This document shows, in pieces, positions 47,568 through 57,751 of a stretch of 64,000 bases of DNA. A model generated the notes under the pieces. That model did no database searches. It saw nothing but the letters and a program-made list of their open reading frames with translations, and was not told where the DNA came from. This DNA is from Candidatus Streptomyces philanthi (lineage in GTDB: Bacteria; Actinomycetota; Actinomycetes; Streptomycetales; Streptomycetaceae): NCBI GenBank assembly GCA_018114805.1, contig CP073042.1, forward strand, positions 3,162,001 to 3,226,000, written 5' to 3'. Position numbers and translations under genes: made by a program. How positions within the stretch are numbered: position 1 is the first letter of the stretch; each line of letters begins with the position of its first letter.

Positions 47568-48249
47568 TCATATGGCTTTCGTCGTCGGCCCCAAAGTACG
47601 GACAGCTGTGACCAAAGGCGCCAGTTCGCGCCGCTTGGCGGCCTCCTGGAGGGCCTCTCGGAGCGCGGCGTCATGCACCGGCCGCGGCTCGCTCCAGCAG
47701 CTTCCGGCCATCGTCGCTGATGTCCGTGTAGATGCCCCGACGGTCGGTCGGGCACAGGTAACGGACCAGCAGGCCACGCTCCTCCAGCCGGCTGACCAGG
47801 CGCGTAGTGGCGCTCTGGCTCAGTACGACGACGTCCGCGAGCTGGTTCATGCGCAGGTGGCCGCCGTCGCCGTCGTGCTGTTCGCTCAACACGTCGAGCA
47901 CGGAGTACTCCCGCACGCTCAACTCCGCCGCGGCCTCCAGCGCGCGCTCTATGTGCGCCTCAAGGCGGCTGTGCAGCGCGGACAGCGCGCACCAACTGTG
48001 AGCGAGGGCACGCCCGGGCGGCGCGGGCGGGTCGTCGCGCTCGGCCTCCGGCGCGTGGCCGGCTTCCCGCGTGTGCGCCGACGTCCCTCCCGGGGACGGG
48101 GAGCGCGGCGAGGGGTTGGCGGTCTCCGCCGGAGTCTGGTCCGTCCGCCAGGCGGCTGAGGTCGGGGTCTGTTCGCGGTCCGGCTCTCGCACCTCGCCCT
48201 GGTCCGCGGTCTGCCGGTGATCCGTGCCCGAGCCGAGCTGGTGTGCCAT
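47568..48249 (-). CDS. MarR family transcriptional regulator (C-terminal frameshift)
   Basis: Winged-helix repressor. A 75-residue Pro/Thr/Glu-rich N-terminal extension precedes the core HSWCALSALHSRLEAHIERALE, LSVREYSVLDVLSEQ, LRMNQLADVVVLSQSATTRLVSRLEERGLLVR and CPTDRRGIYTDISDDGRKLLE. As deposited it stops early at 47671; a small indel in the GCCGCGGCCGG run lets it continue RPVHDAALREALQEAAKRRE to 47568, the expected dimerisation helix. ATG 48249 follows AGGGGGC. Divergent from the MFS gene, with a shared palindrome. Confidence 0.86.
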
Positions 48250-48300
48250 GAGACGCCCCCTTCGGTGTCGTACGAACCGGGATAGGCCACCCGTGAAATA

Positions 48301-48338
48301 GCAAGCGCTTGCATTCATGCTGCGTCTGCAATTATTGT
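48301..48338 (+). promoter_or_regulatory. MFS promoter with overlapping palindromic operator
   Basis: 12-bp palindrome GCAAGCGCTTGC (48301-48312) overlaps the -35 TTGCAT (48309-48314); 18-bp spacer; -10 TATTGT (48333-48338). Well placed for repression by the divergent MarR protein. Confidence 0.65.
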
Positions 48339-48382
48339 GTGTGCTCATATCTGCGGCGCGCAACGTTCTGGAGGGTGCCGTT

Positions 48383-49683
48383 ATGCCGCTCGCGCTCCTG
48401 GCCTTGGCCGTCGGTGCCTTTGGCATCGGCACGACCGAGTTCGTGATCATGGGGCTGCTCCCCGAGGTGTCGGACTCCTTCGGGGTGTCGATCCCGACTG
48501 CGGGCTTCGCGGTCACGGGGTACGCGCTGGGGGTCGTGGTCGGGGCGCCGTTCATGACGGCGATTGGCACACGGCTGACCCGCAAGCAGATGCTGCTGAT
48601 GCTGATGGGTCTGTTCATCGCGGGCAATCTGCTCACCGCGCTGGCGCCGGCGTTCGGCGTGTTGCTCGTGGGCCGGGTGCTCCCCTCGTTCGCGCACGGG
48701 GCGTTCTTCGGCGTCGGCTCCGTGGTCGCCGCCGACCTGGTCGCCCCGAACAAGCGGGCTGGCGCCATCGCCAGCATGTTCATGGGGCTGACACTCGCCA
48801 ACGTCGTCGGTGCCCCTCCCGGCACGCTGATCGGTCAGCACGCGGGTTGGCGCGTCACCTTCTTCCTCGTCGCGGGCCTCGGGGTGCTCGGCCTGCTCGG
48901 CATCGCCAAGCTGGTACCGGCCCGCCCCGAGCGGGCGACGCCGGAACTGCGCAAGGAGTTCGGCGTCTTCCGGAACCCGCAGGTCTGGCTCGCCATGACG
49001 ATGACGGTGCTGGGCTTCGGCGGGGTGTTCACGGCCATCACCTACGTCACGCCGATGATGACGGAGACGGCGGGCTTCGCCGAGTCCAGCGTGATGTGGC
49101 TGCTCGCCCTCTTCGGCGTCGGCATGGTCGTCGGCAACATGATCGGAGGCCGGTACGCCGACCGCCACGCGATGCCGCTGCTCTACGCGAGCCTCGTCGG
49201 TCTCGCCACGGTGCTCGGGCTGTTCACCCTCACCGCCCATCACAAGGCCGCCGCGGCGATCACCCTCATGCTGATCGGCCTCTTCGGCTTCGCGACCCTG
49301 CCGCCGCTCCAGAAGCGGGTCATGGACCACGCCGCCGAGGCCCCCCACCGTGGCGTCGGCGGCCAACATCGCCGCCTTCAACCTCGGCAACGTGCTCGCC
49401 GCGTGGCTCGGTGGGCTCGTCATATCCGCCGGCTTCGGGTACACCGCGCCCAACGTGGTCGGCGTGGACGTGGCGCTGTCCGCCCTGGGCGTCGCGGTCT
49501 TCGCGGCCTGGCTGGAGCGCCGGCAGGATGGCCGAACCCCGGGCCACGCGGAGCCGCGTCGTGCGGACCGGCGGGTCGGTGACAGCCGGCACGGAGGCCG
49601 AGGCCGCCGGGGTAGGCGGCCCCGCCCTGCGGGCGTCGACGAGCGACGCCGCGCCTCAGCCGGCGGCGGACCTCACCACCTGA
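48383..49683 (+). CDS. MFS transporter, DHA1 drug-efflux type (frameshifts)
   Basis: Twelve-helix antiporter of the CmlA/AraJ-like group: MPLALLALAVGAFGIGTTEFVIMGLLPEV, motif A-type GTRLTRKQ, GRVLPSFAHGAFFGVGSV, VGAPPGTLIGQHAGWR. An extra C in the CCCCCC run at about 49343 shifts the frame; the last helices continue as MASAANIAAFNLGNVLAAWLGG and APNVVGVDVALSALGVAVFAAWLERR. A natural end is then lost, and 49683 (frame ending QPAADLTT) is my best estimate of the stop. ATG 48383 has GGAGGG 7 nt upstream. Regulated by the adjacent MarR, by context. Confidence 0.83.
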
Positions 49684-50174
49684 CGCCGGTGCCGGCGGCC
49701 CCTGGCCGTCAGCCCCCAGGGCTTGAGCATCGAGATGGCCGTGATGAACACGTAGGTGGCCAGGCCCACCGCGGGCGAGATGATCACGTCGACCGGGTTC
49801 GCCATGTGACCACCGGCCATCGCCTGGGCCGCCGCCTCGTTGATGTGGCCCCGCAGGGCGAACGCGGACAGCCCTGCGGTGACGAGGTTCAGCCAGAACT
49901 TCGTGTAGACCCAGCGATGCCGAGCCAGTCCCCAGGGTGTGCCCAGGGCGAGGACCAGCCCACTGACCAGGGCCAACAGGCTCAGCGGAATGACCAGCCA
50001 GTCGTCGAAGACCTCCATCGCGCGGTAGGCGGCCTCGGCGGCCTCCGCCGAGTCGGTGGCCGCCCCCGCGACGGCGAGGGCGAGCAGTCCGCACGTCACC
50101 CCGAGCCAGCCGACGGAGACGACGACATGGACGACGAGAACGGCACGACGGGTGGGTCTGGTGAGCTGACGCAT
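49656..50174 (-). CDS. DUF2269-like small integral membrane protein
   Basis: 172 aa with four membrane helices: AVLVVHVVVSVGWLGVTCGLLALAVAG, WLVIPLSLLALVSGLVLALG, FWLNLVTAGLSAFAL and VGLATYVFITAISMLKPWG. The first helix carries the VHV...GW pattern of the DUF2269/DUF2214 group (possible haem or electron-transfer protein; unproven). ATG 50174 follows GGTGGGGA. Convergent with the MFS gene, overlapping it slightly if the MFS end is right. Confidence 0.78.
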   Translation of the reverse strand: MRQLTRPTRRAVLVVHVVVSVGWLGVTCGLLALAVAGAATDSAEAAEAAYRAMEVFDDWLVIPLSLLALVSGLVLALGTPWGLARHRWVYTKFWLNLVTAGLSAFALRGHINEAAAQAMAGGHMANPVDVIISPAVGLATYVFITAISMLKPWGLTARGRRHRRQVVRSAAG

Positions 50175-50456
50175 GTTCCCCACGGTGCCGTGGCCAGCCC
50201 CGCGCGGCGTCACACGGCGGGAGTATCCGCGGGGCCTCCACGGGGAGCAGTCCGCCCACCGCCGCCGTCCCGATCCGAGCGGCTCGTGGCCAGCGAGGCC
50301 GGGCGCGCTGCGCGTGCCGGGCGGACGAGGGCGGGCGGGGAGCTAGGAGGAACAGAGAGCGGGGCGCGAGGGGGCGGCCAGGGAGACGCACGAGGGAGCG
50401 GCCAGAGAAACAAGGGGGCTATACCGTGGGCTGCGGTGCGCTTACGCTCGGCAGAC

Positions 50457-51102
50457 ATGACCAGACTTCATCTGTTCGACCTCGACGGAACGCTGATGTA
50501 CGGGTCGGCCGCGCCCATCGAGATCTCTCGACAACTGGGCCTTGAGCAGGAGATCGCCGACCTGGAGCGGGCGTTCGCGCGCCAGGTGCTGGGGCCGCCG
50601 GAGTTCGCTCTGCGTGTGCGCGAGTTGTGGGCGGAGCTCACGGAGGAACAGGTGGCGCTCGCGTTCGATGGGGCGCCATGGCTGGACGGAATACGCGAGG
50701 TATGGGCGGATATCACGACGCGCGGCGAACGGTGTGCGGTGATATCGCTGTCGCCGGACTTCTTCGTGCGGCGCCTGCTGGAGTGGGGAGCGCACGCGAC
50801 CTACGGTTCGGCGTTTCCGGCCGTCCCCTTCCGAGAACCGGTGCGCCCGGACGGCATTCTCAATCCGGCGGCCAAGGTGAAGATCGCGGATGAACTATGT
50901 GAGAGGTTCGGGGTGACGCGGTCGGAATGTGCGGCGTATGGAGACTCCTATGTCGGACGCCGAGCTGTTCGCGGTGCTGCCGACATCTGTCGCGGTCAAC
51001 GCCGACCGCCACCTGACGGGGATCGCCTCATACGCCTATGTGGGGTGCGATCTGCGCGACGCGTACGAATTGGCCAGCAATCGCAGCCCCTTGCCCCGAT
51101 AA
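50457..51102 (+). CDS. HAD-superfamily phosphatase, SerB-like (frameshift)
   Basis: About 214 aa. Motif I FDLDGTLM, motif II VISLSPDFF, motif III lysine region NPAAKVKIADELCERFG, motif IV AYGDSMSDAELF. An extra T at about 50950 (GACTCCTATGTC) breaks motif IV; corrected, the protein continues AVLPTSVAVNADRHLTGIA and ends RSPLPR at a TAA at 51102. Cap helices lie between motifs I and II. Substrate unknown. A TACGCT element 8 nt before the ATG suggests a leaderless mRNA. Confidence 0.83.
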
Positions 51103-51634
51103 GACGGACATAAGGGTCGGCCAGCACGGGACTTGTGCATTCAACCGGGGCGGGTATGGTCAACCCCGTTCGAACGCGAGAACGCCATCGGCACCCCCCT
51201 GGGGTACACCGGTGAGCCCAGCCTAGCGGGAACGGAAGTACGGGAACCGGGAGTTCAGGCTATTGCCGCGGGCCGTGGGCGAGGGGTGCCACGCTGACCG
51301 ACGAAGCAGCACGCACCAGGGCGTATCGCCGCTCGGGTCGAGAGCGCGGAGCGCGACGACCGGCAGGGGGCGGGCGGTACGCGTGAGAGGTCCGAGGCAC
51401 GGTTCGGGAACTGGTCCCGCGCGATATGCGTGAGATGTCACAGGGCCGTAAGGCAAGTGGGCGGCGCGAGCCGCTCACAAGGCGTACCCGACGGGAAGGG
51501 AGTAGGGCGAGCGGGGCCGAGAGGGCGTGTGGTGTTGGTGGCTCGTCGTGACGGCGGGGCGAGCCGCACTGCGAAGACCGACAGCGACGCAGACTGACGA
51601 AGTCCGGCAGAGAGATGTTCGAGGCGAGGCAACC
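51103..51634. other. Upstream region of the flavohaemoglobin gene
   Basis: No gene seen in 530 bp. Two near-identical GCGTGAGAGGTC / GCGTGAGATGTC segments about 50 bp apart (roughly 51382 and 51428) could be a regulator's direct-repeat sites. Confidence 0.5.
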
Positions 51635-53782
51635 ATGAACGTTCCGACCACCACGTCAGCCGACGACAGCGAGTTCGGTGGTTCTGGCGACACGCATGGC
51701 GAGAACCGTGAACGAGGCTGGTTCACTCCGACCAGGCAGGTAGCCGACGCGCCCGCCCGAGGCCAGCGCGGCCCGGCGAGCGACCCGGATGACGGGGTCG
51801 CACCGCGCACGGCGGCCGAGGCCGAGGGCGCGCGAGCCCGCGGCCGTTCCGTGGGGGCTATCAGGCCGGTGGGTCGCGCGGCGAACCAAGGCGCCCCACC
51901 GCCCGCGCCGCGCCCCGCCCCGTACGAGACGCCCGCGGCACCGCAGCAGCGTGAACACCAGCGCGCCGCCGAGCCGCACCAGCGCGGGGTGGCGGCCGGC
52001 GCGCCGCCGAGCCCGACCCACCCCAGCTCACCCGGGCACCCCGACACGGGATCGCCCGCGTCGCCCGCCGCGTCATCGGCACCCGCCGAGCGCGACGTAC
52101 GCCGGTCCGGATCGGTGCCCGCGATGCGCCCCGCGCCGGAAGCGGAGGCGATCACCGCCGGTTCCGCTCCGCGCTCGGCGCCCGTACCCGCCGCCGGACG
52201 GGCCGCCGATGCCGCGCTGGCCCCCGTGAGCCGAGCGGCCGGCCTCGCGCCCGCCTCCGAGCGGGCGGCGCCCCCCTCGCCCGACACCCCCTCCGCACCC
52301 GCCAACCACCTGCCCGTACCGACCGACCGTCCCGCCGCACCAGCCGGTGAGCCGCGCGCGGCGGCGCGTGCGGGAACGGTGGAACGCGCTGGTCAGAGGG
52401 CCCTCGACGGCCTGCGGCCGGTGCCGGCGCGCGGTCCTGGCGGTGGCCCGGAGGCGAACCGCTCCCTGGATGCCGCCCGCTACCCCGGCGGTGCCGACAT
52501 CGCCCTGCGCGCTGCCGCGGTGCCGCCGCCAGGTGCCGCGGAGCCGGGGCCCGGTTCGCCGCTGAGCCGTCCGGGGTTCGGCTCGCCGCTCGGCGCGGAG
52601 CCGGCCGGCCACGCCGCACGACCGGCGGGGGCGTTCGCGGACCTGCCGGAGAGCGCGTCGGCCGACACCCAGCTCATCCGGCGCACGCTGTCCGAGATCG
52701 AGCCCATCTCGGACAAGGTCACCTCGTACTTCTACGCGCTCCTCTTCCTCAACCACCCGGAGCTGCGGGAGATGTTCCCGGCGGCCATGGACGCGCAGCG
52801 CGACCGGCTGTTCAAGGCGCTGCTCACGTCCGCGCGGCACGCCGACGAGCCGGCGCTCCTCGAGGAGTACCTCACGCACCTCGGCCGGGGTCACCGCAAG
52901 TACGGCACGCAGCCGGAGCACTACCCGGCGGTCGGCGAGAGCCTGCTCGGGGCGCTGGCCCGGTACGCGCCGAACACCTGGGGCGAAGCGGCGGAGGCCG
53001 CGTGGGTGCGGGCGTACACCACGATCTCGCAGACGATGATCGATGCCGCCGCCGAGAACGAGCTGCACGCGCCGGCCTGGTGGCAGGCCGAGATCGTCCG
53101 CCACGAGCTGCGCACGCCCGACATCGCGGTGGTCACAGTGCGCCCCGACCAGCCGTACCCGTTCCGCGCCGGCCAGTACACGAGCCTGGAGACGCCCTGG
53201 TGGCCGCGGGTGTGGCGGCACTACTCGTTCGCGTCGGCGCCGCGATCGGACGGGTTGTTGTCGTTCCACGTGAAGGCCGTCCCGGCCGGTTGGGTCTCCA
53301 CCTCCCTGGTGCACCACGCCAACCCGGGTGACGTGATCAAGCTCGGCGCACCCGCCGGCTCGATGGTGGTCGACCACGAGACGGACAACGGACTGCTCTG
53401 CCTCGGCGGCGGAACCGGCATCGCGCCGATCAAGGCGCTCGTCGAAGACGTCGCCGTGCACGGCAGACAGCGCCCGGTCGAGGTCTTCTACGGCGCCCGC
53501 AGCGACCACGACCTCTACGACATCGAGACCATGACGCGCCTCGAGCGCGAGCATCCGTGGCTTTCGGTGCGCCCTGTCATATCGCACGGGCCCACCAGCG
53601 GACTGCGCGGACCGCTCCCCGACGCGGTGCGGAAGTACGGACCGTGGAACGCCTTCGACGCCTATCTCTCGGGGCCGCCCGGGTTGATTCGCAGCGGCGT
53701 GAGCACCCTGCGCGGCATCGGCATGCCGCGGCACCGCATCCGCCACGACTCGCTTGAGGAACTGGTGGGCGCGCTCGACTAG
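51635..53782 (+). CDS. Flavohaemoglobin-type NO dioxygenase with long disordered N-terminus
   Basis: 715 aa. Residues 1-342 are Pro/Ala/Arg-rich and disordered. A globin domain (about 343-480) follows with B10 Tyr candidates at 365/367, proximal His H420 (GRGHRKYG) and the PEHYPAVGESLL helix. Then come FAD- and NAD(P)-binding domains: R528-x-Y-S531 (RHYSFAS), GGGTGIAP (591-598), VFYGARS and YLSGPPGLI. The enzyme would oxidise NO to nitrate with O2 and NAD(P)H. Usual family length is about 400 aa, so the head nearly doubles it. ATG 51635 follows a GAGGCGAGGC ribosome site. A PPOX-fold gene starts 14 bp after the stop. Confidence 0.9.
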   Translation: MNVPTTTSADDSEFGGSGDTHGENRERGWFTPTRQVADAPARGQRGPASDPDDGVAPRTAAEAEGARARGRSVGAIRPVGRAANQGAPPPAPRPAPYETPAAPQQREHQRAAEPHQRGVAAGAPPSPTHPSSPGHPDTGSPASPAASSAPAERDVRRSGSVPAMRPAPEAEAITAGSAPRSAPVPAAGRAADAALAPVSRAAGLAPASERAAPPSPDTPSAPANHLPVPTDRPAAPAGEPRAAARAGTVERAGQRALDGLRPVPARGPGGGPEANRSLDAARYPGGADIALRAAAVPPPGAAEPGPGSPLSRPGFGSPLGAEPAGHAARPAGAFADLPESASADTQLIRRTLSEIEPISDKVTSYFYALLFLNHPELREMFPAAMDAQRDRLFKALLTSARHADEPALLEEYLTHLGRGHRKYGTQPEHYPAVGESLLGALARYAPNTWGEAAEAAWVRAYTTISQTMIDAAAENELHAPAWWQAEIVRHELRTPDIAVVTVRPDQPYPFRAGQYTSLETPWWPRVWRHYSFASAPRSDGLLSFHVKAVPAGWVSTSLVHHANPGDVIKLGAPAGSMVVDHETDNGLLCLGGGTGIAPIKALVEDVAVHGRQRPVEVFYGARSDHDLYDIETMTRLEREHPWLSVRPVISHGPTSGLRGPLPDAVRKYGPWNAFDAYLSGPPGLIRSGVSTLRGIGMPRHRIRHDSLEELVGALD

Positions 53783-53796
53783 CCCACGGGCGCGCG

Positions 53797-55990
53797 ATGG
53801 TGCCGGGCGCGGTAAAGGGCGGGGGACGAGGAGCGAATGAGAACTCGAAACTGTGGAAATACGTGGAGACCGGGCCGGAACGCGCCGCTGAGGGCACACC
53901 GGACCATCGGCGGGAAACCACACCCGAGGTGGAGCGCCGCACGCACGCGGAATCCGATCGGGACGCCCACGGCCAGCCCGAACATGCGTGGGGCAGTCGA
54001 GGGGAGCGGGCGCTGCAAGAACGGCTCGGCAGCGAGGAAAGGGCCGAGCGGTTCTACGACGAGCAGATGCTCGGCTATCTCAACGCGCGCATGCGGGAGT
54101 TCGTGCGGCGCCAGGAGATGTTCTTTCTGGCCACATCGGATAGCAAAGGTGAATGCGGCAACACCTTCCGGGCCGGTTCTCCGGGATTCCTCCAGGTGTT
54201 GGACAACCGTACCGTCGCCTATCCCGAATACCGGGGAAACGGCGTCTTCGCGAGCCTCGGAAACATCGAGGAGAACCCGCACGTGGCCCTGCTGTTGCTG
54301 GATTTCCAGCAGGACCGGATCGGCCTGCACATCAACGGCCGGGCCCGGGTGGTGGCGGACGACGACATGCGAGCCGAGCGCCCGTTCATGCCGGTCGACC
54401 CGGTGCCGGGCCGGCGCGCCGTGGTGTGGGTCGAGGTGACCGTCGACGAGGCGTACGTGCACTGCTCGAAGCATATCCCGCACCTGGCCAGGGTGGAGCG
54501 CGCGCCGCACGGCGAGGGGCGGGCCTGGGGAACGGACGACAACCGGCGCAAGGGCGGCGACTACTTCGGTACGGCCGCCGCCGCGCGCGCCCGCCGTGGC
54601 CAGGACCGTCGCGGGCCGGGCCGGGGACGCAAGCAGGACCCGCGCCCTGCCTCCCCGGCCGCGCGCCGGAGCCCCGCCCCCATGCACCCCACGCCTCGCA
54701 GGTCCCTCATCAGCACCAGCACCAGGCGTCCGCCCCGCACGGAGACGAGTCCCGGACGCCCGCTCACCAGCAACCCCGAGACCAGCCGCCCGCCCAGCAA
54801 CAGCCTCAACACCAGAGCCAGCCACAATTCCAGAGCCAGCCACAGCGCCCGGGGCAGGATCAGCACCAGGACCCGCCACAACACCAAGGGCAGGACCAGC
54901 ACCAGGACCCACCAGCCGTCACGGAGCGTCCCTGGGACCAGTTCGCCGAGCGGTGGCAACCACACCGGGGCCAGGACGAGCCCGGCGCCCGGCAGCAGAG
55001 CCACGACCGACTTCTCGACCAGCGGCAACCCTGGGAAGCAGCCGACTTCTCGGAGCAAGCCTGGGACCGGCCCACCGCCCAGTTGTCCCGGAGTTGGCTC
55101 GCCGGCCAGTGGCGACCGCAAGAACAGGTCCCCGGTCGGTCGGTGGCCGAGCCCTCCGCGACGTCCTCACCCGACGACCCCCGTAGTCAGGACGCCCGGG
55201 ACGCCCGGGACGGCGTTCCGCCCGCACCGCCACCCCCACTCGACGCACGACGCTGGGACGCCTCCACGTCCGGCGCCCCCGAGGCCGCGGGTTGGCCCCC
55301 CCGAGTGACCCACCGCTCCTGAGCGACCCGCCACCCCCGATCGACCCACCGCTCCCGAGCGACCCATCGCCCCCGACCGATCCCCTCCTCGCGGCCGGCC
55401 CCCCGCTGCCGCCCTGGCCCCCGGCCCTGCCGTCGCCCGTGGCCGGTGCACCCGCGCCGCCGCAACCCTCGCACCTGCCCCAACCTCCGCACCTGCCCCA
55501 ACCCCCGCTGCTGCCAGAGCCGCCGGCTCTGGCCTCGGTTCCCCTGGCGGGGTTCGCCCAGGCCGTGAGCCCGTCCGGGCGGCCGGCCGGTGACGTACCC
55601 GAGGAGGCGCAGCCACCGGTCGGGGCGCCGGACCTGCCCGTGTCGGCGATCGGTGTGGGCCCCCACCAGCGGCGGGAGCGTGATCCGGGCGAGGGGCGGG
55701 CGGCCCGGGACGAGGGCCGGCATCGGCACTGGGACCAGGACCGCCAGGTGTGGCAGGAGACGGTGGAGCGGGTGCTGGACCGCGCACGGCAGCCGCTCGC
55801 GGCCGGGGAGGAGGAACGGGAGCCGTTCGCGGGCTGGTTCGTCGAGCCGCACTCCGGCCCCAAGCTCTCGCTCAGCGCCCCCCGGCCCGCGGCGGACGAC
55901 TCCCCGGCGCCCTCGTTGCTATCCGGCACATCCGACATATCCGAGCCACCCCACACCGGCCCGCGCTCATCAGGCCCGCACTCCGCCTAG
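53797..55990 (+). CDS. Pyridoxamine-5'-phosphate-oxidase-fold protein with long His/Gln/Pro-rich tail (frameshifts)
   Basis: The first 260 residues hold a flavin-binding split-barrel: MLGYLNARMREFVRRQEMFF, CGNTFRAGSPGFLQVLDN, GNIEENPHVALLLLDFQQDR, EVTVDEAYVHCSKHIPHL, GGDYFGTA. After a shift near 54640-54700 the coding signal continues HQHQHQASAPHGD, QQPQHQSQPQFQSQPQRPGQ and PWDQFAERWQPH to 55322. After the seven-C run at about 55296 a third frame (SDPPLLSDPPPPIDPPLP, HRHWDQDRQVWQETVERVLDRA) ends at 55990. I read this as one protein of about 730 aa; the last part could be a separate gene. Probably co-transcribed with the flavohaemoglobin. Confidence 0.72.
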
Positions 55991-56071
55991 CCTCCGAGGG
56001 GAATAACCACGGGCCGAAGCAGCCCGGGAGGCGCCAGCCAGGGCGAGAAGCGTCAGCCAGGGCGAGGTGCG

Positions 56072-56596
56072 TCAGCCGAGCTCGCCGGCGAGCAGGGCCC
56101 GCACGTCCTCGATGTTGGCGTCGAGGTAGTCGCGGAGCGACGGCGGCACCACGCCCACCGAGGCGATGCCTTCACGCGTGAACGGCACCCGCACCACCTC
56201 GTACTCGCCGCGGGGGGTGTCCACCTCGGGGCCGTGCCGCCTGCTGAGGTCCATCGAGGCGAGTCGGCAGGCAAAGAAGTGCTGGACCTTGACGCCCCGG
56301 TCGGCAACGCCCTGTTCGGGGAGGGTGTCGCGGGCCGCGTCGATCGGCACGGTGTCCACGAACGCGGGCACCACGTCGGTCACCTTGGCACCCAGTTCCT
56401 CGTCCATCTCACGGTGTAGGGCGTCGATGACCGTCGGGTCCTCGGGCTCCACGCCACCGCCCGGCGTGATCCAATACGGGGCCTCGCCGGCCTTGGTCCG
56501 CTTGATCAGGACGAGTTGGGGCGTGGCGTCGGCGTCGAGGTCGCCGTCGAGCAGGATGGCGCGGGCGGTGCGCTTGACCACAGGCCGTTCGGTCAT
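56072..56596 (-). CDS. NUDIX hydrolase
   Basis: 174 aa. The Nudix box reads GGGVEPEDPTVIDALHREMDE then ELGA, matching GX5EX7REUXEEXGU. The preceding beta strands are RAILLDGDLDADATPQLVLIKR. Hydrolyses a nucleoside-diphosphate-linked substrate not predictable from sequence. ATG 56596 (MTERPVVKRTAR); no strong ribosome site. Confidence 0.9.
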   Translation of the reverse strand: MTERPVVKRTARAILLDGDLDADATPQLVLIKRTKAGEAPYWITPGGGVEPEDPTVIDALHREMDEELGAKVTDVVPAFVDTVPIDAARDTLPEQGVADRGVKVQHFFACRLASMDLSRRHGPEVDTPRGEYEVVRVPFTREGIASVGVVPPSLRDYLDANIEDVRALLAGELG

Positions 56597-56807
56597 AGGG
56601 GAGGTCTGCCGCGCGCGCCGCCTCGCGAAACCCCTCACGGCCTGGTAGAGCCCGCACACCGGCGCCCGCCGCGCGCTCCGCTCCCCCGCCCGCTCCCGCC
56701 ACCGGCCAGCCACCCCCTGCTCGCGCACGGCCCCGCGCACCCGCCGACCCGCCAGCGGCTGCCTGGCCCACTCGCCAGTCAGCTTCCCGGTCCACTCGTC
56801 CGCTGTC

Positions 56808-57713
56808 TCACCAGTCGACGGCGGCGCGGAGCAGCCACTCGTGGGCGCGGGCGAGGTGCGGGGCCGGCGAACCGGTGCGCTTGACCAGGAAGTACGTGCG
56901 CAGGGGCGGCACCGGTGGGTCGATGAGCGCCACCACCTCGCCCTTGTCCAGTGCCTCCATGCACAGGTAGCGCGGCAGGACGGCCACCCCCGAGCCCGCC
57001 ATCACGCAGGCGAGCACGGCCCGTAGGTCAGGCGCGATGATCGTGGCGGAGGCGGTGACGGCGGCGTCGAACACGGCCGCCCAGTACGAGGTGACCAGCG
57101 GCAGGCTCTCGTGCACCTCGACCATCGGCACCGGCTCCAGCGCGCGGTGCAGGACCGCGGGGCCGCCTCCCGCGCGCACCAGGGACGCGCCGAGCCGGGC
57201 GGCCCAGCGCGGTGCGGCGACCAGTACGTGTTCCTCGTCGCACAGCGGCGTCGCGGTCAGCAGCCGGCCGCGCGGCTGGATCGTGGTGATGGCCAGGTCG
57301 TACTGGTTGGCGGACAAGCCGGCGAACATCTCGTCGGCGGTGCCGAACGCGGCGCGGATGTCGAGGCCGTCCAGCGCGAGGTGGGCTAGCGCGGGCAGCA
57401 CGCGCAGGGTGGTGAACTCCGGTGGCCCGCCGAGGTGCAGCGTGCGCCGGGCGGTGACGTCCGCGCTGTCCGACTTGGTGATCTCCAGGAGCGCGTCGAT
57501 GTGCGGCGCGGACCGCTGCGCGAGTTCGTCGGCGGCGCTGGTGGGGGTGACGCCGCGGGCGTTGCGGACGAAGAGGGGGCGCCCCAACTGGCGTTCCAGC
57601 GAACGGATCTGACCGGTGACCGCCGGCTGCGACAGCCCGAGCAGGGCGGCCGCCCGGGTGAGCGAGCCGGCGCGGTAGACCGCGATGAACGTACGGAGCA
57701 GGGCCAGGTCCAT
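56808..57713 (-). CDS. LysR family transcriptional regulator
   Basis: 301 aa, standard length. The winged helix is MDLALLRTFIAVYRAGSLTRAAALLGLSQPAVTGQIRSLERQLG. The effector-binding region starts at about 90 with LHLGGPPEFTTLRVLPAL. Ribosome site GAGGGG just upstream. The 38-bp AT-rich stretch before it (TATTTATAGTT) probably holds the promoter. The Cys/Met PLP enzyme gene lies upstream on the same strand and is a plausible target. Confidence 0.92.
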   Translation of the reverse strand: MDLALLRTFIAVYRAGSLTRAAALLGLSQPAVTGQIRSLERQLGRPLFVRNARGVTPTSAADELAQRSAPHIDALLEITKSDSADVTARRTLHLGGPPEFTTLRVLPALAHLALDGLDIRAAFGTADEMFAGLSANQYDLAITTIQPRGRLLTATPLCDEEHVLVAAPRWAARLGASLVRAGGGPAVLHRALEPVPMVEVHESLPLVTSYWAAVFDAAVTASATIIAPDLRAVLACVMAGSGVAVLPRYLCMEALDKGEVVALIDPPVPPLRTYFLVKRTGSPAPHLARAHEWLLRAAVDW

Positions 57714-57751
57714 CGATTCCCCTCAGCATTTGTCGCCCCGCTGTACCCCAA

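Noticed and set aside
53263..53276. parS-like GTTCCACGTGAAGG in the flavohaemoglobin gene
   Set aside because: Three mismatches from consensus and lies in a conserved coding stretch (SFHVKAV); chance similarity.
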